Assembly (NCBI RefSeq): GCF_943193045.1
Contig: NZ_CALPCN010000002.1
Span: 62,001-126,000 of the forward strand
Source: Pumilibacter muris
Lineage (GTDB): Bacteria; Bacillota; Clostridia; Christensenellales; Pumilibacteraceae
Direction: 5' to 3'
Length of the DNA stretch: 64,000 nt
Shown here: piece by piece, positions 24,995 through 33,068 of the stretch
Layout of the letters: each line of letters opens with the position of its first letter
Position numbering within the stretch: the first letter of the stretch is position 1
Notes under the pieces: generated by a model
Told to the model about the DNA's origin: nothing
Database searches by the model: none
Seen by the model: only the letters and a program-made list of their open reading frames with translations
Made by a program: the position numbers and the translations under genes

Positions 24995-25851
24995 TGCGAC
25001 GTTTTATTTTGCACACTTACGACAAATCGAAATCATTTGACTTAAACAACGATACCGCGCTTGCCGCCGAGCCGACGGGACTTGGTAATAAATTTTCGCT
25101 ATCGTACAAAGAAAGCGAAAAAGGAAAACACTTGACGAACGTCAAGCCCGACCCCGACCCGATAACGCTAAAAATTTATTTTAACGCAGACGGCTCGAAC
25201 GGTTACGGCAATTATAAAAGTTTGTCATTATTCCTTGCCGAGTGCGGCGCGTCGCCGTTTTTGTTTGAATACAACGACGGAATAACCGATAAATTTTGCG
25301 AAGTAGTATCAAACACAATGCCGAAGTCGGAAATCAACGCCGACGGCGAATTTGTCGAAACTTTTTCTTTTGATAAGCAAACATATTGGTACGAACGCGT
25401 CGAGGAGTCGTTCGCGTTAAAGAAAACGAACGCCGCCGACACCGCTTTTCCGTTACACTTCCCCTTCGGGTTTGCGGGTATGGTGTTTAAGAACAAATAC
25501 AAGGTGTCAAACCCGTTTTTTGTCGCCGCGCCTATCGTAATAAAAATTACGGGCGACATCGCCGAAAATATCCGTCTTTACTTGGCGGATATGCACGACA
25601 AAATCGTCGCGGAAATATCGCTCGCAACAAATAACGCGGACGGCACGGAAATTTTGATTGACCCCACTACTAAAAAAATAACCGTTACCGACACCGAAAC
25701 GGGCGAAGCCCGCAACGGGTACGGGCTTACCGATAAAACAAAGCAATCGTTTTTATACTTGCCGCAGGGCGAGTATTACATCGGCTCGAATATGACAGCA
25801 GACGACGACGGGTCAATCGAAATGTCGATAAAGCGGTTTTTATTCGATTAA
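24994..25851 (+). CDS. Distal tail protein (Dit-like)
   Basis: 285 residues. The opening MRRFILHTYDKSKSFDLNND and the motif KPDPDPITLKIYFNADGSNG are typical of siphovirus Dit proteins, with a C-terminal galectin-like domain. Forms the baseplate hub at the tail tip. It overlaps the tape measure stop by one base. Confidence 0.8.
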   Translation: MRRFILHTYDKSKSFDLNNDTALAAEPTGLGNKFSLSYKESEKGKHLTNVKPDPDPITLKIYFNADGSNGYGNYKSLSLFLAECGASPFLFEYNDGITDKFCEVVSNTMPKSEINADGEFVETFSFDKQTYWYERVEESFALKKTNAADTAFPLHFPFGFAGMVFKNKYKVSNPFFVAAPIVIKITGDIAENIRLYLADMHDKIVAEISLATNNADGTEILIDPTTKKITVTDTETGEARNGYGLTDKTKQSFLYLPQGEYYIGSNMTADDDGSIEMSIKRFLFD

Positions 25852-25863
25852 GGAGGCGGCGAC

Positions 25864-27042
25864 TTGTATATAGCGATTTACGACGAAAACAAAAACCATA
25901 TAACGAACATCGACAACGTAACGCACGACTTGACGACGCGCGTCTACGACCCCGACAGTTTTACCGCCGAAGGAATATCCGACACGGATATAAACGACGC
26001 GAAAATCGCCGTTTTATGCGACGACGCGGGCAATTACGATTATGCGTGTTTTGCCGACGAAATCAAGCCCGATAACCGCAAACGGAAAATTAAAGGGCTT
26101 GACTTCAAAACGCTTTGGGACACCGAAGTTTTGCTTGATTTTACAGTCGACGGCAGTTTTGACGCGCGGCTCTCGAAAATCTTTGAAAAGGTAAAAGCGG
26201 CGGTATTCGACAGCGCGGACGCGGCAACGCGCTTGATACCCGTTGACGTAATTATCCCGTCCGACACCACCGACACGACCGAAACATACGGCAGTTTGCA
26301 AGGGTCGTATCAATTCGTAAATGCTTATAAATTTTTGAAGTGCTACTTGAAATATTATGAGTACAACATCGAAAGCAAATACGACGTTGCGGCGGGTAAA
26401 ATCGTTTTTACGTTCGTTAAGTGCGACGACCGCGTAGAAATCAATTTAAGCGACTTTATGCACGAGTTGACTACAACATCGGCAACGACAAACAAAGCGG
26501 TTGCAACTATCAAATACAACGTGGAAACGCCCGAAACGGACGCGGACGGCAACATCGTTTACACCGATACGCAAAAGACCGACGAAAACGGCAACCCCGT
26601 ATTTAACGACGACGGCTCGCCCGTTTATATTCCAAAGTACAAGCCCCGCCCTTCCACCCTTGCGACGGTTTACTATTACCGAACGAAAAACAACGATATT
26701 GTACAGGCGGACGCAAGCGGCAACGTCGCGGGCAGATTGTACCCCGTAAAGGCGAAATATTACGAGTCCGAATATTTAGCCGACGCGCAGTTTAACGCCG
26801 TCAATGAACTTGCAAACGCCCGATACGTCGATAATATCATAATCGACAATAACGTCGTAATCGACCCGCTCGATTTTTCGGGTTATCGGCTATATACAAA
26901 AGTCGACTTGTACTACGACGGCAAACTTTACAAGACGCTCCCCATAAGTGAAAAAATAACAACGCTTAACGGAAGCGGCAAAAGCACCAAAATAAAACTC
27001 GGCTTTAAGAAAATACTTTTGACCGAAATAATCAAATCATAG
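25864..27042 (+). CDS. Tail-associated protein (Tal/prophage tail type)
   Basis: 392 residues from a TTG at 25864, supported by AGGAGG 8 bases upstream. Beta-rich domains like baseplate hub proteins; ends with VDLYYDGKLYKTLPISEKIT. No peptidase motif was recognised. Position after Dit fits the gp27-like hub. Confidence 0.72.
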   Translation: MYIAIYDENKNHITNIDNVTHDLTTRVYDPDSFTAEGISDTDINDAKIAVLCDDAGNYDYACFADEIKPDNRKRKIKGLDFKTLWDTEVLLDFTVDGSFDARLSKIFEKVKAAVFDSADAATRLIPVDVIIPSDTTDTTETYGSLQGSYQFVNAYKFLKCYLKYYEYNIESKYDVAAGKIVFTFVKCDDRVEINLSDFMHELTTTSATTNKAVATIKYNVETPETDADGNIVYTDTQKTDENGNPVFNDDGSPVYIPKYKPRPSTLATVYYYRTKNNDIVQADASGNVAGRLYPVKAKYYESEYLADAQFNAVNELANARYVDNIIIDNNVVIDPLDFSGYRLYTKVDLYYDGKLYKTLPISEKITTLNGSGKSTKIKLGFKKILLTEIIKS

Positions 27043-27053
27043 GAGGCAAATCA

Positions 27054-28160
27054 ATGATAAGACCCGTTACTTTTCAAGGGCAAAGCAACTTTAACGCAAA
27101 CTTGTACGCGCTTGAAGTAAAATCGCGCTTTATCGACCAAAACAACGCGCACGGCTATTATTTGAATTACGGCGACGAACTTGCCGCAAACGTCGTCGGC
27201 GGCAATCAAATACAAGTCGGGACGGGCGCGTTTGTGGTTTGTGCGCGTATGGCGGAAATAACCGCCCCCGAAATATTGCGCCCGCAGATTTTCGACACGT
27301 TCAAGGGTTACGTCGTCGCCCGTATCGAAACATACCACCCCGCCGACGAATTGAACGTAACACTCATTGCGAAAGTGCAAACGTCTTGGGAAGCGTTAAA
27401 ACGCGAACTCGAACAAAACGACGTTTACGCGGCGGAAGCGGACAACGTAAATACGGCTTACGAATTGCCGATATATTCCTTTGAAATATTGGGGACGCAA
27501 ATCGTCAATTTAACGCGCTTGATAAAGCCCGTTTGCGATTATGCCACAATGAAGGCAATCGTCGATAACGCGCTTGAAACGGCGCAAAATGCGGTTACGG
27601 CGGCAAATGCGGCGGTCGATACATCGAACGACGCACGCACCAAAGCGGCGGCGGCAGTTACCACAGCAAACGGCGCAAACACAAAGTCCGATAACGCCGT
27701 ATCGACGGCAAATGCGGCAAAGACAAACGCCGACAATGCGCTTGCAACCGCAAACGGACTTGACGCGCAAATCAAATCGGCAAACGATACGGCGGCGGAC
27801 GCGGTCGAAACCGCAGGCGCGGCAAATGAAACAGCGACAGCGGCAAGCGACAAGGTCGACGCGCTTGAAACGCAGATTGCGGAAAAGCAAGGTACGAAGG
27901 TTACGCTTAACGGCGAGCCGCAAGCAACGTACCCCGCCGACGACCTTGTACATAGCGGCGATAAAATCGCAAAAGCCGCGCACGCGGACACAGCCGCAAA
28001 AGCCGATACCGCAACCGAAGCGGAAGCGGCAAAAACTGTTATTTACGCGGCGCAGGCGGCGGAAGCGGAAAAAGCCGTCGGCTACACGCGCGGCGGCGAA
28101 ATTGACAAAGTATTCAAAAAAATATTTGCGGAAATATCCGCCCTTAAAGGAGGCAATTAA
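27054..28160 (+). CDS. Baseplate/fibre protein with Ala-rich coiled coil
   Basis: 368 residues. A beta-rich head of about 165 residues is followed by a long Ala/Thr/Asn heptad region (about 180-285; e.g. TANAAKTNADNALATANGLD) and a second Ala/Lys stretch ending IFAEISALKGGN. It looks like a trimeric stalk linking the baseplate to the diversified receptor-binding protein encoded next, 3 bases downstream. Confidence 0.75.
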   Translation: MIRPVTFQGQSNFNANLYALEVKSRFIDQNNAHGYYLNYGDELAANVVGGNQIQVGTGAFVVCARMAEITAPEILRPQIFDTFKGYVVARIETYHPADELNVTLIAKVQTSWEALKRELEQNDVYAAEADNVNTAYELPIYSFEILGTQIVNLTRLIKPVCDYATMKAIVDNALETAQNAVTAANAAVDTSNDARTKAAAAVTTANGANTKSDNAVSTANAAKTNADNALATANGLDAQIKSANDTAADAVETAGAANETATAASDKVDALETQIAEKQGTKVTLNGEPQATYPADDLVHSGDKIAKAAHADTAAKADTATEAEAAKTVIYAAQAAEAEKAVGYTRGGEIDKVFKKIFAEISALKGGN

Positions 28161-28163
28161 ACA

Positions 28164-29216
28164 ATGTTAAACTTTGAAAAAGCGAAAATTTACGGCGTGG
28201 ATAAAGTCGGCTCGTCTAACCCCGACGCGCTTATTCGCACCGACGACGCGGTCGGCTTAAACGTAACGGTCGGCACAACCGATATTACGAGCGACTTTGA
28301 CCGTTGCTATCCGTATTGCGATATGCAGGAAGTAACGGACGCGGCGGGTAATGTGTTTATCAAGATACCGAAATTTTACGCGAAAATCACACCGAACGCC
28401 GACGGCACGTTCAAACATCAAATATCGGGCGTGCGTTACGAAGGGTTTACTACCCTTTTCGTCGACGGCGAAGGCAACGAATTAGATTATATCCTTGTCG
28501 GCAAGTACGAAGGAAGCGGAAGCGCGTCAAAAGTATTTAGCAAATCGGGCGCGACCGTGCTTGTAAACATCACTTGCGACTCCTTCCGCAACGGGTGCAA
28601 AGCGAACGGCGACGGCTATCAACAATACGACTTTTTAATCGACTTGATAATTAAAGAATTATGGCTCGTTGAAATGAAAACGACGAACTCGCAAGCGATT
28701 ATGTACGGATATGCAAACGGCAATTCGGCGGCAGTTGCAACGGGCAGGACGGACGCGGTCAAAACCCCGTCGGGGTCGGAAGAAAGCAACACCGACGGCA
28801 AACACGCTTGCAAGTATCGCGGCATTGAGAATTTGTGGGGCAATACGTTTACTTGGTGCGACGGCATATCGTTTAACGGCGATAAAGTTTACGTTTGCAC
28901 CGACCCGAAATCTTACGCGGCGGGCAAAACCGCGTCGCCGTATGTGTATCACGGCGACCGCGCGGCGGGTTATGGCTACATTAAAAAGGTTGCACCGCTT
29001 AAACGCCACCCGCTTATACAGTACGCAACCGAAGCGAGCGGCGGAAGCATAACAACGTATTTTTGCGACTACGCGTATTCGGGCGACTCGGTGCTTGCCG
29101 TTGGTGGTGCTTGGATCTATGGCACGAGCGCGGGTTTGTGGTATTGGAGCGGTGATTACACCCCGTCGAGCGCGTACTCGGTCATCGGCGGTCGCCTTTG
29201 CAAAAAGCCTCTTTAA
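28164..29216 (+). CDS. DGR target: C-type-lectin-fold receptor-binding protein
   Basis: 350 residues. From about residue 200 the sequence (KYRGIENLWGNTFTWCDGIS ... WYWSGDYTPSSAYSVIGGRL) matches the formylglycine-enzyme/C-type-lectin fold of DGR variable proteins. The last 43 codons (304-346) are the variable repeat. Residues differing from the second repeat copy are 308, 316, 318, 319, 321, 329, 331, 332, 333, 336, 338, 340, 341 and 345, all expected on the ligand face. As last tail gene before the reverse transcriptase it is likely the host-receptor binder. Confidence 0.9.
   Translation: MLNFEKAKIYGVDKVGSSNPDALIRTDDAVGLNVTVGTTDITSDFDRCYPYCDMQEVTDAAGNVFIKIPKFYAKITPNADGTFKHQISGVRYEGFTTLFVDGEGNELDYILVGKYEGSGSASKVFSKSGATVLVNITCDSFRNGCKANGDGYQQYDFLIDLIIKELWLVEMKTTNSQAIMYGYANGNSAAVATGRTDAVKTPSGSEESNTDGKHACKYRGIENLWGNTFTWCDGISFNGDKVYVCTDPKSYAAGKTASPYVYHGDRAAGYGYIKKVAPLKRHPLIQYATEASGGSITTYFCDYAYSGDSVLAVGGAWIYGTSAGLWYWSGDYTPSSAYSVIGGRLCKKPL
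29072..29199 (+). repeat. DGR variable repeat (VR)
   Basis: 128 bp at the target gene's 3' end, aligned without gaps to 29287-29414. Eighteen mismatches, none in a third codon position; A is present in one copy at 15 of 18. The GC-rich end GGCGGTCGC is conserved, as expected of the homing initiation site. Confidence 0.88.
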
Positions 29217-29223
29217 GGGGGTT

Positions 29224-29245
29224 GCAAGGGGGACTCCCCCCTTGC
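29224..29245 (+). other. Hairpin just after the VR (DGR cruciform candidate)
   Basis: GCAAGGGGG pairs with CCCCCTTGC around a four-base loop, 24 bp beyond the VR end and 7 bp after the stop codon. In the Bordetella phage DGR a hairpin downstream of VR is needed for efficient homing. It has no T run, so termination is less likely. Confidence 0.6.
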
Positions 29246-29286
29246 GAATAAAACAACAAATAAAGGGCAGTCGGCGCACTCTCCGC

Positions 29287-29414
29287 CGCGTATTCGGGCG
29301 GCTCGGTGCTTGCCGTTGGTGGTCTTTGGGACTTTGGCGCGAGCGCGGGTTTGTGGTATTGGTGCGGTTATTGCGCCCCGTCGTACGCGTTCTCGAACTT
29401 CGGCGGTCGCATTT
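29287..29414 (+). repeat. Second repeat copy in the template (TR) position
   Basis: 128 bp between target and reverse transcriptase, where TR normally lies. It is not part of a gene: in the VR frame a stop lies at 29261 and a stop closes it at 29413. Unlike a true TR it is poor in A at the variable sites and would read GGLWDFGASAGLWYWCGYC, so it looks like a second mutagenised copy. Confidence 0.8.
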
Positions 29415-29526
29415 AATCTTGATATATTCGCTTAAAGCGCGGACAGTCCTTGCCACTTGGCAAAAAACACTCCACAAAGAGGGCGGTTTAGTAAAGCATT
29501 GAAAGACCGCAAGGAGATTAAAGGAA

Positions 29527-30579
29527 ATGAAGCGGGTCGGTCATTTATACGAAACTATGTGCGACATCGACTTTATTAAAAAGGCGATACGCAACGCGGC
29601 AAAAGGTAAAACCGACCGCGCATATACGCGTCGGATAATCGACGATATTGATTATTACGCGCAAGAATTAAAGCAAATTCTCGAAGCGGGCGACGTGCAA
29701 TTATCGCCGTCGCAAACGTGCGTAATTTTCGATAATTCTTGCCGTAAGCAACGCACAATCACAATACCGCGATTTTATCCCGACCAAATAATACATTGGC
29801 TCGTTATTACGGCGTTACAACCCGTTATAATGCGCGGTATGTATCGGTATTGTTGCGGAAGCATACCAAATCGCGGCGGCACTGACGCGAAGGCATACGT
29901 CGAAACGGCAATACACGACGGCAAAATGCGGTACTGTGCAAAGTTGGATATATCAAAGTTTTTCGACAGCGTGCGCCCGTCCGTTTTGCTTGATATGTGG
30001 AGGCGCAAAATCAAAGACGGGCGAATGTTGGAACTTATCGGCAAAATACTCGAAAACGGCGGCGACCACTTGCCTATTGGTTACTATACGTCGCAATGGT
30101 TTTCAAATTTTTACTTGGAGGGACTCGACCACTATGTAAAAGAACAATTACACATCAAATATTATGTGCGGTATGTCGACGATATGGTTTTAATCGACAG
30201 CAACAAAAGAAAGTTGCGCCGCGCGGTCGCGGCTATCAACGAATATTTGCACGGTATCGGCTTAAAGTTAAAAGATAATTGGCAAGTATGGCGGTTGAAC
30301 TCCCGACCGATTGATTTTGTCGGGTATCGCTTTTATAAGCATAAGACCATTTTACGCAAGCGCATATTTTTTCGATTATGCCGCAGGGTACGCAAAGTCA
30401 AAAAGACGGGTTACATCACACCGCGACAAGCAATGAGCCTCTTATCCCTTATCGGTTGGTTATCGCACATAAACGCTTGCGGGTTTTACAAAAAGCATAT
30501 TTACCCGTATGCGCCGAAAAACAAACTCAAACACATTGTAAGTAATTACACAAAACAACAAAATAAAAAACGGAGGTAA
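29527..30579 (+). CDS. DGR reverse transcriptase
   Basis: 350 residues. CAKLDISKFFDSV (138-149) holds the first catalytic Asp, HLPIGYYTSQWFSNFYLEGL (181-200) contains the IGxxxSQ signature of DGR enzymes, and YVRYVDDMVLI (213-223) the YVDD box. A short thumb follows. These enzymes copy template RNA with errors at adenines and direct the cDNA into the variable repeat. AAGGAGATTAAAGG precedes the ATG. No maturase or HNH domain, which argues against a group II intron. Confidence 0.93.
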   Translation: MKRVGHLYETMCDIDFIKKAIRNAAKGKTDRAYTRRIIDDIDYYAQELKQILEAGDVQLSPSQTCVIFDNSCRKQRTITIPRFYPDQIIHWLVITALQPVIMRGMYRYCCGSIPNRGGTDAKAYVETAIHDGKMRYCAKLDISKFFDSVRPSVLLDMWRRKIKDGRMLELIGKILENGGDHLPIGYYTSQWFSNFYLEGLDHYVKEQLHIKYYVRYVDDMVLIDSNKRKLRRAVAAINEYLHGIGLKLKDNWQVWRLNSRPIDFVGYRFYKHKTILRKRIFFRLCRRVRKVKKTGYITPRQAMSLLSLIGWLSHINACGFYKKHIYPYAPKNKLKHIVSNYTKQQNKKRR

Positions 30580-30587
30580 TATTCATT

Positions 30588-30806
30588 ATGGCAAACAAAC
30601 AGCAAGCAAAAAGCGGCTCGGCGGTTTTTAGTGTTGAAAAATGGCTCGAAACCGCAAACGCAGACAAGGCGGCGGGCATACTCACGCAACGCGAAATCGA
30701 CGACGCGCGGAAAATATGGGTAAACGCCCTTGACGGCAAAACAAAGGACGAAATCGCGGCAAACGGGCAAACGTCGCTCCGCGACGATTGGTTTATCGAG
30801 GTGTAA
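30588..30806 (+). CDS. Hypothetical protein, 72 aa
   Basis: ATG 30588 follows CGGAGG by 12 bases. Helical, acidic; contains LTQREIDDARKIWVNALDGK. It directly follows the reverse transcriptase but is shorter than known Avd accessory proteins (about 110-130 residues) and lacks their basic character. Function unknown. Confidence 0.55.
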   Translation: MANKQQAKSGSAVFSVEKWLETANADKAAGILTQREIDDARKIWVNALDGKTKDEIAANGQTSLRDDWFIEV

Positions 30807-30807
30807 C

Positions 30808-31149
30808 GTGAACATCGCGGCAACCATTTTAACGGCGTTTATAAGTACCACCGTCGGGGTCGTCGTAACGGCGGTTATTGCGCATTTTAAGTCGGGCAAA
30901 CAGCGACACAAGGCACTTAATAACGGCGTGCAAAGCCTTTTACGCGCGGAAATCATACGGCAACACGAAAAATGGACGGAGCGCGGATATTGCCCCGTAT
31001 ATGCGAAGGACGCGGTACGGCGCGAATATGAAGCATATCACGCGCTCGGCGGTAACGGCGTAATAACGGAACTTTACAACGACATTATGGAGTTGCCCGA
31101 AACACCACCGAAGCACACAAAACAAAATAAATTATCGGAGGACGATTAA
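30808..31149 (+). CDS. Small protein with one TM segment, holin-like
   Basis: 113 residues from a GTG at 30808, one base after the previous stop, with GAGG upstream. The N-terminus is hydrophobic (ILTAFISTTVGVVVTAVIAH) and the rest soluble and charged. Position before a phage holin suggests a lysis role. Confidence 0.55.
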   Translation: MNIAATILTAFISTTVGVVVTAVIAHFKSGKQRHKALNNGVQSLLRAEIIRQHEKWTERGYCPVYAKDAVRREYEAYHALGGNGVITELYNDIMELPETPPKHTKQNKLSEDD

Positions 31150-31151
31150 CT

Positions 31152-31541
31152 ATGAGTTGGCAACAAATTTTAATTAACATCGCAATTACACTCGCCGCCG
31201 CGTTGCTTACCGCGCTCGGCTCTTGGGTTTTGGTTAAGGTCAAAAACCTTGTTGCGACCAAAATCAAAAACACAAAGACGCAAGCCCTTTTGTTGGGCGC
31301 GGTCGACGTTGTTGCGTCGGTTGTAAAGGCAACATATCAAACGTATGTGCAAGCAATTAAAGGGACGGAAGCGTGGACGCAGGAAGCGCAAAAAAACGCC
31401 TTGCAACAAGCATTACATAATGCGCAAGTGCAATTATCAACCGAAGCAAAAGACTACATACAAGCAAACTTCGGCGATGTGGGCGCGTGGGTGCAAAATC
31501 AAATCGAAGCGACGCTCTACGACTTGAAAAACAAGCAATAA
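31152..31541 (+). CDS. Phage holin, LLH-like
   Basis: 129 residues. One strong N-terminal TM helix (IAITLAAALLTALGSWVLVK) then a basic and helical tail (VVKATYQTYVQAIKGTEAWT, ALHNAQVQLSTEAKDYIQ) as in LLH-type holins. No endolysin gene was found next to it or elsewhere in the prophage. Confidence 0.75.
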   Translation: MSWQQILINIAITLAAALLTALGSWVLVKVKNLVATKIKNTKTQALLLGAVDVVASVVKATYQTYVQAIKGTEAWTQEAQKNALQQALHNAQVQLSTEAKDYIQANFGDVGAWVQNQIEATLYDLKNKQ

Positions 31542-31556
31542 TTTAACTACATAGCA

Positions 31557-31587
31557 AAACGCCTCCCCGTTCGGGAAGGCGTTTTTT
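31557..31587. terminator. Bidirectional terminator between convergent blocks
   Basis: AACGCCT...AGGCGTT with inner CCC/GGG and a GTTC loop, T run on the right side and A run on the left. It separates the rightward late genes from the leftward repressor module. Confidence 0.85.
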
Positions 31588-31604
31588 ATGCCGCGCGTCG
31601 GCGA

Positions 31605-32267
31605 TTATTCGGCGGTATGCTCGCCAGTTATCTTGATATTGCAACCATAATTTTGACCGTCGCTCCCACCCGTTATATCGGCAATTACGCCGTCCAAAAT
31701 AAAGTCGTCGTCGAAAGCGTCTAACATCGACCACGCAAGGTCGGAATTTATGCGCCCGATACGTTGCCGCGTGCGTGCGTTTATTATATCGGTGCTATTT
31801 TCGTACTCGTCCGTCGGCTTATGCTTGATTAAAACCGCGTCGCCGATATTGCTTTTTTGTATCGCCGATTGGCAGTTATCGAACGTAACACCGACCGCTT
31901 TTGTGTACATCGGCAATTTGATACCGCCGTCAACGGGTGCGCGTATTGCCGCGTCGGACATTGTAATTACTGAAGGTCGCCGTACATCGGCGGCGGGCGA
32001 CGTATCTTTTTTCCGTTCGGGAACGGCGGCGGGTTGCGCGTCCCGCTCCGCTTGCTTTTCGCGCTTGCGGGCAAGCACGGCAAAAACCGTAAACGCAATG
32101 CCGACAGCAAGCAACAACAAAAATACAATCGCTTGCCACGTTTGCAAATTCTCGGCGTTTTCGCCTATATCGCTCCCTATAATTCCGCAGAATATAAACA
32201 CGGGCAACCACGCAACAACGGCAATTATTATCCGCACCGTCCGTTTAAGTTTGTAAAACCACATCAT
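31605..32267 (-). CDS. Membrane protein with HIRAN-like domain
   Basis: 220 residues. Two N-terminal TM helices (RIIIAVVAWLPVFIFCGIIG, TWQAIVFLLLLAVGIAFTVF), a charged linker, then GVTFDNCQSAIQKSNIGDAV ... IINARTRQRIGRINSDLAW, which fits the small beta HIRAN-type domain. Co-transcribed with the repressor, 2 bases apart, so probably expressed in the lysogen. A superinfection or membrane function is possible but unproven. Confidence 0.65.
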   Translation of the reverse strand: MMWFYKLKRTVRIIIAVVAWLPVFIFCGIIGSDIGENAENLQTWQAIVFLLLLAVGIAFTVFAVLARKREKQAERDAQPAAVPERKKDTSPAADVRRPSVITMSDAAIRAPVDGGIKLPMYTKAVGVTFDNCQSAIQKSNIGDAVLIKHKPTDEYENSTDIINARTRQRIGRINSDLAWSMLDAFDDDFILDGVIADITGGSDGQNYGCNIKITGEHTAE

Positions 32268-32269
32268 AA

Positions 32270-32674
32270 TTAAAAGCCTCCTTCGTCTTTTATTTGTTTT
32301 TCGATTTGATATGCAAAGTTTAACAATTCGTTTTTGCGCCGCATATCGAACGCCCCCGCAACCGTTATCAATTCGCGCTCGTATTCGGTAAGCACCACGC
32401 CCGCCGCACTGCCCGCAATGGCGGTATTATTCGAGTTATTGTTACCGATAATTTGTTGCACGGGTGCGCCGCGCGGCTCGCGCCCCGTGATAAGGTAATC
32501 AAGCGACACGCCGAAATAGTCGGCAAGCGTTACGCAATGCGTAAGCGTCGGCGACCGCTTGCCGCTTTTCCACTCTGAAACCGTATTTGCCCGCACGTTT
32601 AACGCCCGCACAATATCGCTTTGACGCTTGTTTTGCGCCCGCGCAAGGTCGAATATTCGCTCCGTAATTGACAT
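32270..32674 (-). CDS. Phage repressor (Cro/CI-type HTH)
   Basis: 134 residues from ATG 32674, chosen because AAGGAG lies about 12 bases upstream; an in-frame extension to 32719 would cross it. The helix-turn-helix is RQSDIVRALNVRANTVSEWK with SGKRSP after it (about residues 17-42). Then YFGVSLDYLITGREP, usual for this family, and a C-terminal helical part. Divergent from a consensus promoter with inverted repeats, so it likely keeps lysogeny. Confidence 0.88.
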   Translation of the reverse strand: MSITERIFDLARAQNKRQSDIVRALNVRANTVSEWKSGKRSPTLTHCVTLADYFGVSLDYLITGREPRGAPVQQIIGNNNSNNTAIAGSAAGVVLTEYERELITVAGAFDMRRKNELLNFAYQIEKQIKDEGGF

Positions 32675-32713
32675 ATAAAAAAACACTCCTTGAAACGAAT
32701 TTTTTTCAATCCG

Positions 32714-32724
32714 CGACAAGAAGT
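32714..32724. promoter_or_regulatory. Left arm of 11-bp inverted repeat
   Basis: CGACAAGAAGT here and its exact complement ACTTCTTGTCG at 32823-32833 bracket the divergent promoter region. Likely protein-binding half-sites. Confidence 0.45.
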
Positions 32725-32725
32725 G

Positions 32726-32754
32726 TTGACAATATCGGCGTATCGGTATATAAT
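32726..32754 (+). promoter_or_regulatory. Consensus rightward promoter next to the repressor
   Basis: TTGACA, 17 bp, TATAAT. The spacer contains two TATCGG words 8 bp apart (32733 and 32741), suggesting repressor control. Confidence 0.8.
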
Positions 32755-32764
32755 ATACGCAAGG

Positions 32765-32782
32765 TTATCGGCGCACCGATAA
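32765..32782. promoter_or_regulatory. Operator palindrome TTATCGG-CGCA-CCGATAA
   Basis: Perfect 7-bp arms around four bases, at the expected start of the rightward transcript. Shares TATCGG with the promoter spacer. Most likely the repressor operator. Confidence 0.6.
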
Positions 32783-32932
32783 AAACGGTCGCCCCTATCC
32801 GTTAGCCGCGTTTTGTTGGCAAACTTCTTGTCGTGGTATAGGTATTGTCGCAAATTCATTATACCAAACACGAGAAACTTTGTCAATGAGCGCGGCTATA
32901 AAATTATGCGTCGACCGTTATCGGTACATCGA

Positions 32933-32962
32933 AAAACGCCCCACATCGGGAGCGTTTTTTTG
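32933..32962 (+). terminator. Intrinsic terminator
   Basis: AAAACGC pairs with GCGTTTT, with inner CCC/GGG, followed by seven T. It ends the transcript from 32761. Confidence 0.7.
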
Positions 32963-33008
32963 TTTGCAAAAAAGTTAAAATTTTTTTTGAAAAAATGCGT
33001 AAAAATTG

Positions 33009-33037
33009 TTGACATATCTTATGCAATATGATACAAT
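33009..33037 (+). promoter_or_regulatory. SigA-type promoter of the right-end operon
   Basis: TTGACA, 17 bp, TACAAT, about 30 bases before the ribosome-binding site AAAGGAGGTGA of the next gene. Drives small genes and probably the recombinase. Confidence 0.75.
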
Positions 33038-33068
33038 ATAATCAAGAAAAGCAAAGGAGGTGAGCAAC

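Larger units (their letters stand above)
32761..32962 (+). ncRNA. Candidate small RNA from the repressor-divergent promoter
   Basis: From the promoter to the terminator at 32933-32962 (AAAACGC/GCGTTTT plus T run) is about 200 bases with no ribosome-binding site followed by a convincing gene. It would be a short untranslated RNA, or a leader attenuated before the next promoter at 33009. Confidence 0.45.

Noticed and set aside
29095-29502. Open frame spanning the variable repeat and the second repeat copy
   Set aside because: It is a different frame from the target gene, basic and low-complexity, has no ribosome-binding site and exists because the repeats lack stops there.
29527-30579. Group II intron or retron reverse transcriptase
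   Set aside because: No maturase or HNH domain, no intron or msr/msd structure seen, and the IGxxxSQ motif with adjacent repeats points to a DGR.
32813-33031. 72-codon open frame downstream of the repressor-divergent promoter
   Set aside because: Starts with TTG without a ribosome-binding site and runs across the terminator at 32933-32962 and into the next promoter.
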